Below, piece by piece: positions 1 to 7,500 of a DNA stretch of 10,794 nucleotides (position 1 is its first letter; each line of letters begins with the position of its first letter). The position numbers and the translations under genes were made by a program. Location: positions 1 through 10,794 of the forward strand of contig JAQBYL010000110.1 in NCBI GenBank assembly GCA_027622495.1, given 5' to 3'. Under the pieces are notes generated by a model. It made no database searches. It saw only the letters and a list, made by a program, of their open reading frames with translations, and was not told the origin of the DNA. The DNA is from Pseudomonadota bacterium. Lineage in GTDB: Bacteria > Pseudomonadota > Gammaproteobacteria > Pseudomonadales > Azotimanducaceae.

Positions 1-193
1 TAAGCGCGATCTCACAGGTAACACCAGGGAGGTAGTCGAGCGGTATCAGATTGCTGGCACCGCCAACAATGGTCAGCCCCTCAGGCCCACCGACTCGCTC
101 CAGAGCCGCTTGCAGATCTGCAAGGCAGCCGATGACCAGGAGGTGATCAACCCGACAATGTACGTTAAGAAGATTCTTCAGCTCAGCCACCAC
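1..193 (-). CDS. murB: MurB, UDP-N-acetylenolpyruvoylglucosamine reductase (N-terminal part, runs off the window)
   Basis: MurB is the cytoplasmic FAD enzyme that uses NADPH to reduce enolpyruvyl-UDP-GlcNAc to UDP-N-acetylmuramate in peptidoglycan synthesis. About 64 residues are visible. The segment LTIVGGASNLIPLDYLPGV aligns with the FAD-binding 'GxGSN-LxxxDxxG' region of MurB, and the stretch before it (LADLQAAL) matches the usual helix. An in-frame TGA at 194-196 directly precedes two tandem GTG codons at 191-193 and 188-190. AGGGA a few bases upstream makes one of these GTGs the start. The start lies inside the end of the upstream alkB gene (11-base overlap), so translation is probably coupled. 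Position after kdsB agrees with Pseudomonas-type gene order. The usual N-T-F/W motif near the N terminus is not recognisable (NVHCRVDH stands there), so this MurB is divergent. The call rests on the GxxSN block and synteny. Confidence 0.72.
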   Translation of the reverse strand, partial: MVAELKNLLNVHCRVDHLLVIGCLADLQAALERVGGPEGLTIVGGASNLIPLDYLPGVTCEIAL

Positions 194-719
194 TCACTTC
201 CCTGAAACTCAAACTTATCCGCTCGCCACAAGATCGAGTGGTTTTTGGAACGCTGTGGTACCAGCGCCGATCCATCAACAGTGCGGAGCCGTGCTCCAGT
301 TCAACGGCGTGGCTGGGTCCGGTTCTGGTTTCGCGATAACGCAATCTTCGTGCTGCGCCCAGACTGACGGTAACAATGGGACCGTTGAGCCCGCGCTCAT
401 CGTCACGGTGCCAGCCGAGACCGACGCCACCGTCCGGATAACCCATGAGCAGAACGAAATTACAGCGAGTACCAAAATATTCGTTCACCCTGCTTTTCAG
501 GTTGGCGAGGTCCGCAGTCCAGCCAGTGGTGGCATGATTTGAGCCACTGTATCGATAGCTCAACCCAGGATCGCCATACCACGCAACACGGCGTTCCAGG
601 GTATGGGTCTTACCGAATGCCGTGAAACTCTCATTGCGCCACATCAGATCGTTTTTGCAGTGCCGTAACAGTCGATCTGCATCTGCAATCACGGCCGGGT
701 GACAGGTCATCGGTAGCAT
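183..719 (-). CDS. alkB: AlkB-family Fe(II)/2-oxoglutarate dioxygenase (ALKBH2-like)
   Basis: This family oxidatively removes alkyl groups from bases such as 1-methyladenine and 3-methylcytosine in DNA or RNA, using Fe(II), O2 and 2-oxoglutarate. The 178-residue protein has the core of the ALKBH2/3-type branch: R44-VAWYGDPGLSYRYSG, then GWH(104)RD(106)DE, GPIVTVSLGAARRL, and HSVPKT with H155 as the third iron ligand. It ends in GERISLSFR, where R167 and R173 are the expected 2-oxoglutarate/base-site arginines. The family's N-x-Y motif reads M92-G-Y94, so the Asn is missing. I chose the ATG at 717-719 because GGGGG lies 5 bases upstream. The open frame continues upstream to 1046, but that part is antisense-frame overlap with kdsB and looks non-protein-like. 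A second ATG at 708-710 is possible. The gene starts 46 bases after kdsB and overlaps murB, so it is part of the envelope operon. Confidence 0.9.
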   Translation of the reverse strand: MLPMTCHPAVIADADRLLRHCKNDLMWRNESFTAFGKTHTLERRVAWYGDPGLSYRYSGSNHATTGWTADLANLKSRVNEYFGTRCNFVLLMGYPDGGVGLGWHRDDERGLNGPIVTVSLGAARRLRYRETRTGPSHAVELEHGSALLMDRRWYHSVPKTTRSCGERISLSFREVSGG

Positions 720-765
720 CACATCCCCCGCCTGGTTGGCAGTATTCGTAGCACACCCCACCAGG

Positions 766-1518
766 TCAGACGAGTTGCTCCATCCGGTACAGGTCCTCAA
801 GGGTATCAACGCCGCCGGGAACCGGCTCCAGTGCCTGAGCGACACCGATATCAATGTCGTTAGCCAGCAGACGCAATTGCTCCAGCGCCTCGGTCCGCTC
901 AAGAGCGCTTTGCGGCAGATCAACAAACGTCCGAAGCGCTGCCACCCGATAGGCGTAGATGCCGATGTGACGCCACCAGGGCTGGGTATCGGGCAACAAC
1001 ACCGGCACCTGATCGAAAAATCCTCGCGCGTAGGGTATTGGCGCACGGGAAAAATACAGTGCTCTCGAAGTTGCGCTGAGCGCTACTTTCACGACGTTCG
1101 GATCAAAAAGTTCGGCGGGGTCAAGGATCTTTTCGCACAGAGTTGCAACCCCATAACCAGTCTCTTCGATGAGGCCGGCGACCTGATCGATCACGCTCGG
1201 TGGAATCAGTGGCTCGTCACCCTGCACATTGACCACTATGTCATCAGAGCACCACCCCAGCGATTCAGCCACCTCCATCGCCCTGTCAGAGCCAGAACGG
1301 TGGTCCTCGCGTGTCATCATCACCTCGAAACCGGCCTCCTTCACCACGTCGACTATGCGTTTGTCGTCGGTGGCAACAACGACACTCTGCGCCCCTGCCT
1401 GTGCGGCTCGCGTGGCAACCCGAACGATCATCGGTATGCCCCCGATGGTTGCCAGCGGTTTGCCTGGCAAACGTGTCGATGCAAAACGTGCAGGTATGAC
1501 AACGTGGTAATCAGCCAT
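766..1518 (-). CDS. kdsB: KdsB, CMP-Kdo synthetase (3-deoxy-manno-octulosonate cytidylyltransferase)
   Basis: KdsB activates Kdo with CTP in the cytoplasm to give CMP-Kdo, the donor for the first sugars added to lipid A. The 250-residue length is normal. The N terminus has the nucleotide-binding VIPARFASTRLPGKPL motif (R11, R16, K20). Next come HRSGSDRAMEVAE (73-85), VQGDEPLI with metal-binding D101 (98-105), DPNVVK (139-144), SRAPIPYAR (157-165), HIGIYAYR (184-191) and the C-terminal GVDTLEDL (236-243) with the second metal-site Asp. The ATG lies within the last codons of the msbA-lpxK gene (8-base overlap, ATGGCTGA). No strong ribosome site is visible, so translation probably depends on coupling. 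The small ycaR (Trm112-like) gene often found between lpxK and kdsB is absent. Confidence 0.97.
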   Translation of the reverse strand: MADYHVVIPARFASTRLPGKPLATIGGIPMIVRVATRAAQAGAQSVVVATDDKRIVDVVKEAGFEVMMTREDHRSGSDRAMEVAESLGWCSDDIVVNVQGDEPLIPPSVIDQVAGLIEETGYGVATLCEKILDPAELFDPNVVKVALSATSRALYFSRAPIPYARGFFDQVPVLLPDTQPWWRHIGIYAYRVAALRTFVDLPQSALERTEALEQLRLLANDIDIGVAQALEPVPGGVDTLEDLYRMEQLV

Positions 1519-4336
1519 CTGCTTGCTGCGCCACCTTCTGACCAGGCGCGATGCCAGCTATGTCGAGCAATTCGGCAAGCCGGTCCTGCGCATCCGTTGG
1601 CAACACCGCACGAACTTCCAGATACCAGACGTTGTCCCGAACATGTTCATCCAGATCTTTAAGGGCATTGATTTTCACCGCGTCCTTCTCGGTGCAGACG
1701 ATCGGCCAGGTGTTGGTGAAGATGACTTCCTCACCCCTGAACACGTGGTGGTCCGTATAGGTGTGCAGATACGGTATCAGACCGATCCCTGCCAGACTGT
1801 CACTGAAGCGGGCGGGATTGCCGATCCCACAAACGGCATTCACCTCAGACGCCTGCCGAACGAACTCTGCGGGACCAAGCCGTTTGCCACTGCCCAGGTT
1901 GATAAAGTCGGTAGGCTCCATGGACATGACAGTCTCATGATCCACCAGATCAGTGGCCTGACTGTTTGAGACTACCCAGTCAACTTCATCCAGGCGGGAA
2001 ACCGGCTCGCGTAATGGGCCGGCCGGTAGCAGGCGACCATTTCCAATCCCACGAACGCCATCCATGATGACGATCTCCAGATCCCGGTTCAGCGCGTAGT
2101 GCTGCAGGCCATCATCGCTGACGATCACATCGCATTGCGCCTGCTCAATCAGGAGTTCCACAGCGCTCACCCGGTCGGAACAAACAACCACACTGACACC
2201 GGAGCGGCTCGCGAGCAGCAGTGCTTCGTCTCCTACCAGACCCGGGTCTGACTTGGGTTGAACCTTTGTGGCGGTCTTACCGGCACTCCCCCCATAACCC
2301 CTGGAGACGATACCGGGCTTGAAGCCTCGCGCTTTAAGTTGCTCAACCAGCCATAACACGAAAGGAGTTTTGCCGGTTCCACCGACGGTAATATTCCCGA
2401 CGATGATAACCGGTACCGGCGCGCTCCAGCCGGTGTTAGAACGCCGACGTTGACCAGACACCTTACCGAATAACCACGATGCCGGTTTGAGCAGGCCTGA
2501 CCACCAGGCGTCTTCATACCAGCCATCGGTGACCGCGGTACTACCATGCATTACCGGCGTTGGTCGCAAGATCTGCGCTGCACGCCGCGCAATCTCGCCA
2601 TCTTCATCTTCAAACTGAGCATTGTGTAGTCGAGCATACGCACCACCGAGGGCAATCAAGTCGCGGTGGTGGCCCTGCTCGACGACCTTGCCGTTATCCA
2701 AAACAACAATTAAATCGGCTTTTTCGATGGTTGAAAGACGGTGTGCAATTACCAGTGTGGTCCTGCCTTTCATGACTTCTTCAAGTGCCGATTGAATGTG
2801 CCGCTCAGATTCTGTATCTAATGCCGATGTTGCTTCGTCGAGAATCAGAATGGGTGCATCTTTTAACAATGCCCGTGCTATGGCAACGCGCTGTCGCTGC
2901 CCGCCTGAAAGTAATACACCGTCGTCGCCCACCAGACTCTGCAGACCTTTGGGTAAGTCATCGACGATCGACCTGGCATTTGCCCGTTCAATGGCTTCAT
3001 CGAGTGCCGATGGATCAGTTTCGGCCAGGGTTCCGTAAGCAATGTTCCGCTCGAGAGTGTCATTAAACAACGTCACCTGCTGACTGACGATTGCAATCTG
3101 TTTGCGTAATGCTGTCAGACGATACTCATTCACCGGTACACCATCGATGGTGAGGCTACCTTCGCCAACATCATAAAAACGCGGTATCAGACTTGCCAGT
3201 GTGGACTTGCCGCTACCGGATTTGCCAACCAGAGCGACGGTCTGACCAGGCTCGATCCGCAGCGATACATTCTTCAGGACGGGCCGACCGCTGCTGGCAT
3301 AGTTGAAACCAACATTCTTGAATTCAATTTCACCGCGCATGCGCTCCACATCCACGGTTCCCGAATCCTTCTCCACTTCCTGATCGAGCTGATTAAACAC
3401 ATCTTCAGCCGCAGCAAGGCCTCGTTGCAGGCGCGCGTTGACATCAGTCAGTTTCTTGATGGGCCGCGCAAGCATTCCTGCCAGACCGAGAAAGACCACC
3501 AGGTTACCGATCGAGAGCACACCGACAATTTCCGGTCTGGCCAGCAGCGAAATCAGCACCGCAACAGCCGCGACAACAAGGGTCTGTACCACGTGTGTAC
3601 TGGCTGTTTTCGTGACCGTCATTTTGAGGTTCTGGCGACGGTTGGTATCGCTGGCCCGCTCAAACCGCTTGCGTTCGTATTCCTGCCCGCCAAAGATGCG
3701 GACCACCTGATAGCCAGACACGGTTTCGCTGGTCAGATGGGTTAGATCGCCCATGGAACCCTGGATGCGCCGACTGATCGAGCGAAAACGCTTTGAAGCC
3801 CACAACACAACCAGGGCAATAACCGGTACTGCGGCAACAAATATGAATGTCAGCTTCCAGGACAGGAACAACATATAGCCAAAATAGACGATGACTTTGC
3901 TGCCATCCTGAACGATCGTCTTCAGCCCGTCGGTACCGGTATCACGCAACTGAGTGACGTTGTAGGTAATCCTCGAGACCAGGTGGCCCTGTGAACTGCC
4001 ATCATAAAAACTGCTGGGCATGAGCAACAGTTGATTAAATAACTGGGTACGGATGTTGTGCTCTACTGTGAAGGTAATGCGACTGAGTAGAAACTCACCG
4101 ACCAGTTCTCCAACCCCCCTGACAATCGCTGCTAAAAACATCATCAATGGTATAAACAGCACTGCATCCGCCAGGCCTTCTTCCCAGTTGTCGAGCAGTT
4201 GGCCGAACAGACTGAGAAAATAGGCTTCGGCGCCACTGCCTGCCAGAAAGCCCAGAACCGACAACACAAACATGGTTGCATAGGGCCAGATGTAGCCCAG
4301 CAGTCTCTTGTATGTCAGCCAGTCGTTATTCTTCAT
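1511..4336 (-). CDS. msbA-lpxK: MsbA-LpxK fusion: lipid A flippase joined to lipid A 4'-kinase
   Basis: One uninterrupted 941-codon frame encodes two consecutive lipid A enzymes that are normally separate. Residues 1 to about 580 are a complete MsbA-type ABC half-transporter. A six-helix membrane domain (about 15-315) is followed by a nucleotide-binding domain with Walker A GKSGSGKST (371-379), Q-loop SQQ (418-420), signature LSGGQ (476-480), Walker B ILILDE (496-501) and H-loop H532. Residues from about 596 form a complete LpxK: membrane-proximal helix LLKPASWLFGKVSG (615-628), P-loop VGNITVGGTGKTP (646-658), SRGYGG (678-683), SDDGLQH (740-746), GNGRLLPAGPLRE (765-777) and CTEKDAVKI (881-889). 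The linker is about 15-25 residues and charged. M596 (codon 2549-2551) corresponds to a separate LpxK start, but no Shine-Dalgarno sequence precedes it, so a single polypeptide is likely. MsbA flips lipid A across the inner membrane and LpxK phosphorylates the 4' position on its inner face. The start overlaps exbD by 11 bases. Confidence 0.93.
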   Translation of the reverse strand: MKNNDWLTYKRLLGYIWPYATMFVLSVLGFLAGSGAEAYFLSLFGQLLDNWEEGLADAVLFIPLMMFLAAIVRGVGELVGEFLLSRITFTVEHNIRTQLFNQLLLMPSSFYDGSSQGHLVSRITYNVTQLRDTGTDGLKTIVQDGSKVIVYFGYMLFLSWKLTFIFVAAVPVIALVVLWASKRFRSISRRIQGSMGDLTHLTSETVSGYQVVRIFGGQEYERKRFERASDTNRRQNLKMTVTKTASTHVVQTLVVAAVAVLISLLARPEIVGVLSIGNLVVFLGLAGMLARPIKKLTDVNARLQRGLAAAEDVFNQLDQEVEKDSGTVDVERMRGEIEFKNVGFNYASSGRPVLKNVSLRIEPGQTVALVGKSGSGKSTLASLIPRFYDVGEGSLTIDGVPVNEYRLTALRKQIAIVSQQVTLFNDTLERNIAYGTLAETDPSALDEAIERANARSIVDDLPKGLQSLVGDDGVLLSGGQRQRVAIARALLKDAPILILDEATSALDTESERHIQSALEEVMKGRTTLVIAHRLSTIEKADLIVVLDNGKVVEQGHHRDLIALGGAYARLHNAQFEDEDGEIARRAAQILRPTPVMHGSTAVTDGWYEDAWWSGLLKPASWLFGKVSGQRRRSNTGWSAPVPVIIVGNITVGGTGKTPFVLWLVEQLKARGFKPGIVSRGYGGSAGKTATKVQPKSDPGLVGDEALLLASRSGVSVVVCSDRVSAVELLIEQAQCDVIVSDDGLQHYALNRDLEIVIMDGVRGIGNGRLLPAGPLREPVSRLDEVDWVVSNSQATDLVDHETVMSMEPTDFINLGSGKRLGPAEFVRQASEVNAVCGIGNPARFSDSLAGIGLIPYLHTYTDHHVFRGEEVIFTNTWPIVCTEKDAVKINALKDLDEHVRDNVWYLEVRAVLPTDAQDRLAELLDIAGIAPGQKVAQQADG

Positions 4337-4745
4337 CTTCAGGCTGTTTGGTTGTGATGCTGATTCTGGTTAGACCGACTTTCCCCGCGGCGTCCATAGC
4401 GCGTACTACCGCCTGGTGTGACGCGTTTGCATCAGCCGTAACGATCAATCTGTTTTCAGAGCTGTTTGCCTTGCGGGCTTCTTCCAGCGCCCTGACCAGG
4501 GTTTTCAGTTCGTTGTCGACCAGAACCCTTCCATTCAGTGCATATTCGCCACGGCGGTCTACGGTAATTTCAATAAACTCCCCTTCCATCTCCTGAAGCT
4601 CACCAGAAGCCTGGGGAAGATCCAGCTTGAGTTGTGTTTCGCGGATGAACGTCGTCGATACCATGAAAAAAATCAGCAGCAGAAACACAACGTCAATCAG
4701 AGGCGTGAGTTCCACGGTTGCTTCATGTCGACCCCGACGTTTCAT
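4326..4745 (-). CDS. exbD: ExbD/TolR-family biopolymer transport protein
   Basis: This is a 139-residue inner-membrane protein of the ExbD/TolR family. These proteins pair with an ExbB/TolQ pentamer to turn proton flow into movement delivered to TonB, TolA or a similar partner. A short basic cytoplasmic tail (KRRGRHE) leads into a single membrane helix, LTPLIDVVFLLLIFFMVST (13-31). It carries the essential proton-pathway aspartate at D18. The periplasmic domain follows, with the family's typical ADANASHQAVVRAMDAAG segment. The start overlaps the upstream exbB stop as ATGA, and the end overlaps msbA-lpxK by 11 bases, so the genes are translationally coupled. ExbB/ExbD-like pairs beside msbA or lpxK are a familiar arrangement in gammaproteobacteria. 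No TonB gene is visible here, so the energised partner is unknown. Confidence 0.93.
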   Translation of the reverse strand: MKRRGRHEATVELTPLIDVVFLLLIFFMVSTTFIRETQLKLDLPQASGELQEMEGEFIEITVDRRGEYALNGRVLVDNELKTLVRALEEARKANSSENRLIVTADANASHQAVVRAMDAAGKVGLTRISITTKQPEDEE

Positions 4746-5365
4746 AGACGCGGCTCTACCCCGGCTTCGCCGTGAAGTATGTCGGCAAGCTTGCTGGCTT
4801 CCTGTTCCATCTGAATAACAAGCTCGTCAACCCGGCGCAGAAAAAACCGGTGGAATATCAAGGCAGGTATGGCCACTGACAGCCCGGCCGCTGTGGTAAT
4901 CAAGGCCTGTGAGATGCCACCCGCGAGCACGTTTGCGTTCCCCGCACCTTCGAGCATCAGCGCAGTAAAGACGTTGATCATACCGACCACGGTTCCAAGC
5001 AGACCTAAAAGAGGCGAGATTGACGCGATAATACCGAGTGCCGTCAGATATCGTTCCAGCTCATGACTCACCCCCGACGCTGCTTCTTCCATCGCCTCTT
5101 TCATGACCTCCCGACCGCGCCTGGCATTGCTCACACCGGCAGCAAAAACACGTCCGAGCGGACTGCTGTTTCTGAGTTCCCTGAGTTTTTGTGGCTCAAC
5201 CTCGCCGTTCTTTAAAAGGCCCCACACATCTGCTAGCAGGTTTCTGGGTGTGATCCGACTGCTCTGAAGCGTCCACAGGCGTTCAACGCTGATGGCTGCA
5301 GCGACAACGCTGCACAACAAAATGGGGACCATCAGCCAGCCACCAGACTGCACAATCTCTAACAC
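4742..5365 (-). CDS. exbB: ExbB/TolQ/MotA-family proton channel protein
   Basis: The 207-residue protein is the motor partner of the downstream ExbD. It has three predicted membrane segments. The first follows the N terminus directly (about 11-30, preceded by LEIVQSGGW). The second (about 107-135) contains the family signature GLLGTVVGMINVF. The third (about 146-170) contains ISQALITTAAGLSVAIPAL. The cytoplasmic loop between segments 1 and 2 holds charged helices, as in ExbB. The start is the GTG at 5363-5365: GGAG lies 8-9 bases upstream and the protein then begins at the usual point for the family. The frame stays open upstream to 5602, but that part overlaps the preceding gene and has no family resemblance. 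The gene lies 46 bases after the PLP-enzyme gene. Its TGA stop is shared with the exbD ATG. Confidence 0.92.
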   Translation of the reverse strand: MLEIVQSGGWLMVPILLCSVVAAAISVERLWTLQSSRITPRNLLADVWGLLKNGEVEPQKLRELRNSSPLGRVFAAGVSNARRGREVMKEAMEEAASGVSHELERYLTALGIIASISPLLGLLGTVVGMINVFTALMLEGAGNANVLAGGISQALITTAAGLSVAIPALIFHRFFLRRVDELVIQMEQEASKLADILHGEAGVEPRL

Positions 5366-5411
5366 GTAGCTTTCTCCAAATCGATCATTTTGTTCGGTGC
5401 AGGGGGTTCGT

Positions 5412-6581
5412 TTACCAGGAACATCCGCGCCCCGTAATCGGCCAGGTCGAGTGAATCCTGCCATCGTCTTCCAGGATCCAGTATTGATCATGGAGGTTGA
5501 CGGTCGGATCGCAGTGAGGGGTAACAAAGCGGTGAACTTCACCCAGGAGCGGTTGCTGGTAGCCTTTCTCAAGCAGCACAATACCGTGCTCGTCGCCACC
5601 AAAGCGGAAATCGGTGCCTGCCAGATCCATCGCTTCCGGCGTCACCGTGTCAGAAGCGAATGCTTTGTATCCTCCATCGAAAGTTATCGCTGAATCACCC
5701 ATCGGTTGACTGATCGCTGTAGCCGCGATGCTGAGTGATACGCCGAAGTCATCAAACACATCGCCCATCGCGTTCCCGATCATACGGTATTCACGGTCCA
5801 TGAAGATGTAACTGCCAACCTGAATATCGGTGATGGCAGGCACCTCGCAATCGATATTGTAGGTACCTGTACCGCCACCGGTAACGATACCGGGCGCCAG
5901 GCCAGCCTGGTTCAGCGCGTCGATGATTTCCTGAATGCGTCCCCAGGCGCGGTGAGATTTCTCGCGGCGGGTTGTAAAGCCGGCAATATGCATCAGGTGC
6001 CCTGCATAGTGCTGAATGCCAAGATAATCGAGTTGCGGCGTGTCATTGACCTTGCGTGCGAGCGCAACAATGTTGTCTGCACCGCGCACGCCGGTGCGGC
6101 CCATGTTCAGGTCGACATCGATCAGAACACCCAGTCGTCGATCCACGGGTATCTGTTCCTGCAGGCGCTGCATACCCATTTCGCTATCGACCACCACCTT
6201 GAGCCGCTCCGATCGCGCTGTCAGATCAGCCAGAACGCCAACTTTGTTACGGGTCACCAGGGGGGATGTGATCAACACATCTGAAACCCCGGCGTTGATC
6301 AGGACGAAAGCTTCGGAAACCTTTGCCGCACACACTCCCACAGCTCCAGCCGCAATCTGACTCAGAGCAATGTGTGGACACTTGTGGGTTTTGGCATGCG
6401 GTCGGATGCCTTTGCCGTGATCGCGCTGGAACGCCATCATTCTGGCGATGTTGGCTTCGAACACCGATCGTTCCAGCACCAGGGCTGGTGTTGGAAGTTC
6501 AGCGATCTCGATAGGCTCTTCGAGTTGGACTGGTGATGAGTCGCGGGCAAGCACCTGCGTCAGCACAGAAGGATGTGACAT
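5412..6581 (-). CDS. PLP-dependent D-threonine aldolase/D-serine dehydratase-like enzyme (DSD1 family, fold-type III)
   Basis: The 389-residue protein belongs to the alanine-racemase-fold (type III) PLP enzymes that act on D-3-hydroxy amino acids. Members include metal-dependent D-threonine aldolase, D-3-hydroxyaspartate aldolase and eukaryotic-type D-serine dehydratase. The N-terminal barrel starts at about residue 28 (ELPTPALVLE). It contains RPHAKTHK (60-67), where K64 is the expected Schiff-base lysine. Later landmarks are LIDVDLNMGRTGV (about 152-164), GIQHYAGH and VTGGGTGTY (232-240), which holds the PLP-phosphate glycines. The C-terminal domain has FGGDEHG and the PHCDPTVNL segment (about 354-362), whose His and Cys bind the divalent metal in this family. 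The ATG has GGGAG 4 bases upstream. Substrate and reaction cannot be fixed from sequence. It sits between galU (62 bases) and exbB (46 bases) on the same strand and may share their transcript. Confidence 0.88.
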   Translation of the reverse strand: MSHPSVLTQVLARDSSPVQLEEPIEIAELPTPALVLERSVFEANIARMMAFQRDHGKGIRPHAKTHKCPHIALSQIAAGAVGVCAAKVSEAFVLINAGVSDVLITSPLVTRNKVGVLADLTARSERLKVVVDSEMGMQRLQEQIPVDRRLGVLIDVDLNMGRTGVRGADNIVALARKVNDTPQLDYLGIQHYAGHLMHIAGFTTRREKSHRAWGRIQEIIDALNQAGLAPGIVTGGGTGTYNIDCEVPAITDIQVGSYIFMDREYRMIGNAMGDVFDDFGVSLSIAATAISQPMGDSAITFDGGYKAFASDTVTPEAMDLAGTDFRFGGDEHGIVLLEKGYQQPLLGEVHRFVTPHCDPTVNLHDQYWILEDDGRIHSTWPITGRGCSW

Positions 6582-6643
6582 TTGACTCCCGGTTTAAATT
6601 CGGCGCAGACATTCTGGCCGAAACCTTGAGTCGGCGAAACTGC

Positions 6644-7477
6644 TTAACCCGCGTTTGGAAGGTAACAGTTCTGATAACAGTAGTTGGTCGCCGCAACAAA
6701 TCCGTCCACCGATCCACAGTCGAAGCGACGGCCATCAAATTTGTAGGCGATCACACAGCCTGTTCGCGCCTGTTCGAGCAGCGCGTCGGTGATCTGAACC
6801 TCGCCGTTCTTACCAGGTGGGGTGTTTTCCAGAATTTCGAATATATCCGGCGTCAGAATGTAGCGGCCGATGATAGCGAGGTTGCTGGGAGCATCTCCAG
6901 GCGCCGGTTTCTCCACCATGTTGTTCACGCGGTAGATTCGATCACCCATTGAATCACCAGCGATAACGCCGTATTTGTGCGTTTCGTCTTCCGGCACTTC
7001 CTCGATGGCAACGATACTGCAACGAAATTGACGATACAGCGTCACCATCTGCTGCAACACACCCTTGTGATGGCCAAAACAGAGGTCATCGGCAAGGACC
7101 ACACCGAACGCTTCATCGCCGATCAGCGTCTTCCCGGTGAGGATCGCGTTCCCCAACCCCGCCATGTGTCGCTGACGGGTGTAGGAGAACGTGCACTGAT
7201 CGATGAGGGACCGAATGCCGCTAAGCGCAGCTTCCTTGCCAGTACCGGCAATCTGGTGTTCCAGTTCGTAGCTTCGGTCGAAATGATCCTCGATTGCCCG
7301 TTTGCCTCGACCGGTGACGAAGGCGATATCGGTCAGACCCGCTTCCACCGCCTCTTCTACTCCATACTGCACCAGTGGCTTCTGCACGATCGGCAGCATT
7401 TCCTTGGCCATTGCTTTGGTTGCGGGCAGAAACCGGGTGCCATAACCGGCGACCGGAAAGAGGCATTTATTGATCAT
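6644..7477 (-). CDS. galU: GalU, UTP-glucose-1-phosphate uridylyltransferase
   Basis: GalU makes UDP-glucose from UTP and glucose-1-phosphate, feeding LPS core, exopolysaccharide and trehalose/osmoprotectant pathways. The 277-residue protein carries the full nucleotidyltransferase signature GYGTRFLPATKAMAKEMLP (11-29), with R15 and K25 as catalytic or nucleotide-binding residues. It also has the uridine/sugar-site segment VVLADDL (126-132, with metal-binding Asp), the substrate-site VEKP (188-191), and KNGEVQITDAL (223-233). The usual GLGHA motif reads GLGNA (107-111), a His-to-Asn change. The ATG is preceded by AAGGA at a 5-base spacing. A plausible sigma-70 promoter lies 30-60 bases upstream. 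A 62-base gap separates it from the PLP-enzyme gene, with no convincing terminator in that gap. Confidence 0.96.
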   Translation of the reverse strand: MINKCLFPVAGYGTRFLPATKAMAKEMLPIVQKPLVQYGVEEAVEAGLTDIAFVTGRGKRAIEDHFDRSYELEHQIAGTGKEAALSGIRSLIDQCTFSYTRQRHMAGLGNAILTGKTLIGDEAFGVVLADDLCFGHHKGVLQQMVTLYRQFRCSIVAIEEVPEDETHKYGVIAGDSMGDRIYRVNNMVEKPAPGDAPSNLAIIGRYILTPDIFEILENTPPGKNGEVQITDALLEQARTGCVIAYKFDGRRFDCGSVDGFVAATNYCYQNCYLPNAG

Positions 7478-7500
7478 TACGATCCTTCGTAACTGGATAT

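Noticed and set aside
731..765. CCTGGT/ACCAGG inverted repeat between kdsB and alkB as a terminator
   Set aside because: The stem is 6 base pairs with a 23-base loop and no T tract. Gene spacing favours continued transcription.
720..1046. Upstream extension of the alkB frame to 287 codons
   Set aside because: The extra 109 codons overlap kdsB out of frame and read as Arg/Cys/Trp-rich nonsense. The ATG at 719 has a good GGGGG ribosome site and begins a normal-length AlkB.
736..1662. Long plus-strand open frame (308 codons) opposite kdsB
   Set aside because: It is antisense to the unmistakable KdsB, rich in Arg/His/Cys with no recognisable domain, and has no ribosome site. It reflects codon bias on the opposite strand.
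2549..2551. Independent start codon for a separate LpxK protein
   Set aside because: ATG is present at the right homology position, but no Shine-Dalgarno-like purine run precedes it and there is no stop in the upstream MsbA frame. A single fused product is simpler.
5366..5602. Upstream extension of the exbB frame to 286 codons
   Set aside because: The extension overlaps the PLP-enzyme gene and lacks ExbB similarity. GTG at 5365 with GGAG upstream gives the standard family N terminus.
6582..6643. TTCGGC/GCCGAA hairpin between galU and the PLP-enzyme gene as a terminator
   Set aside because: The stem is short with a 12-base loop and no T run on either strand, so it is not a convincing intrinsic terminator.
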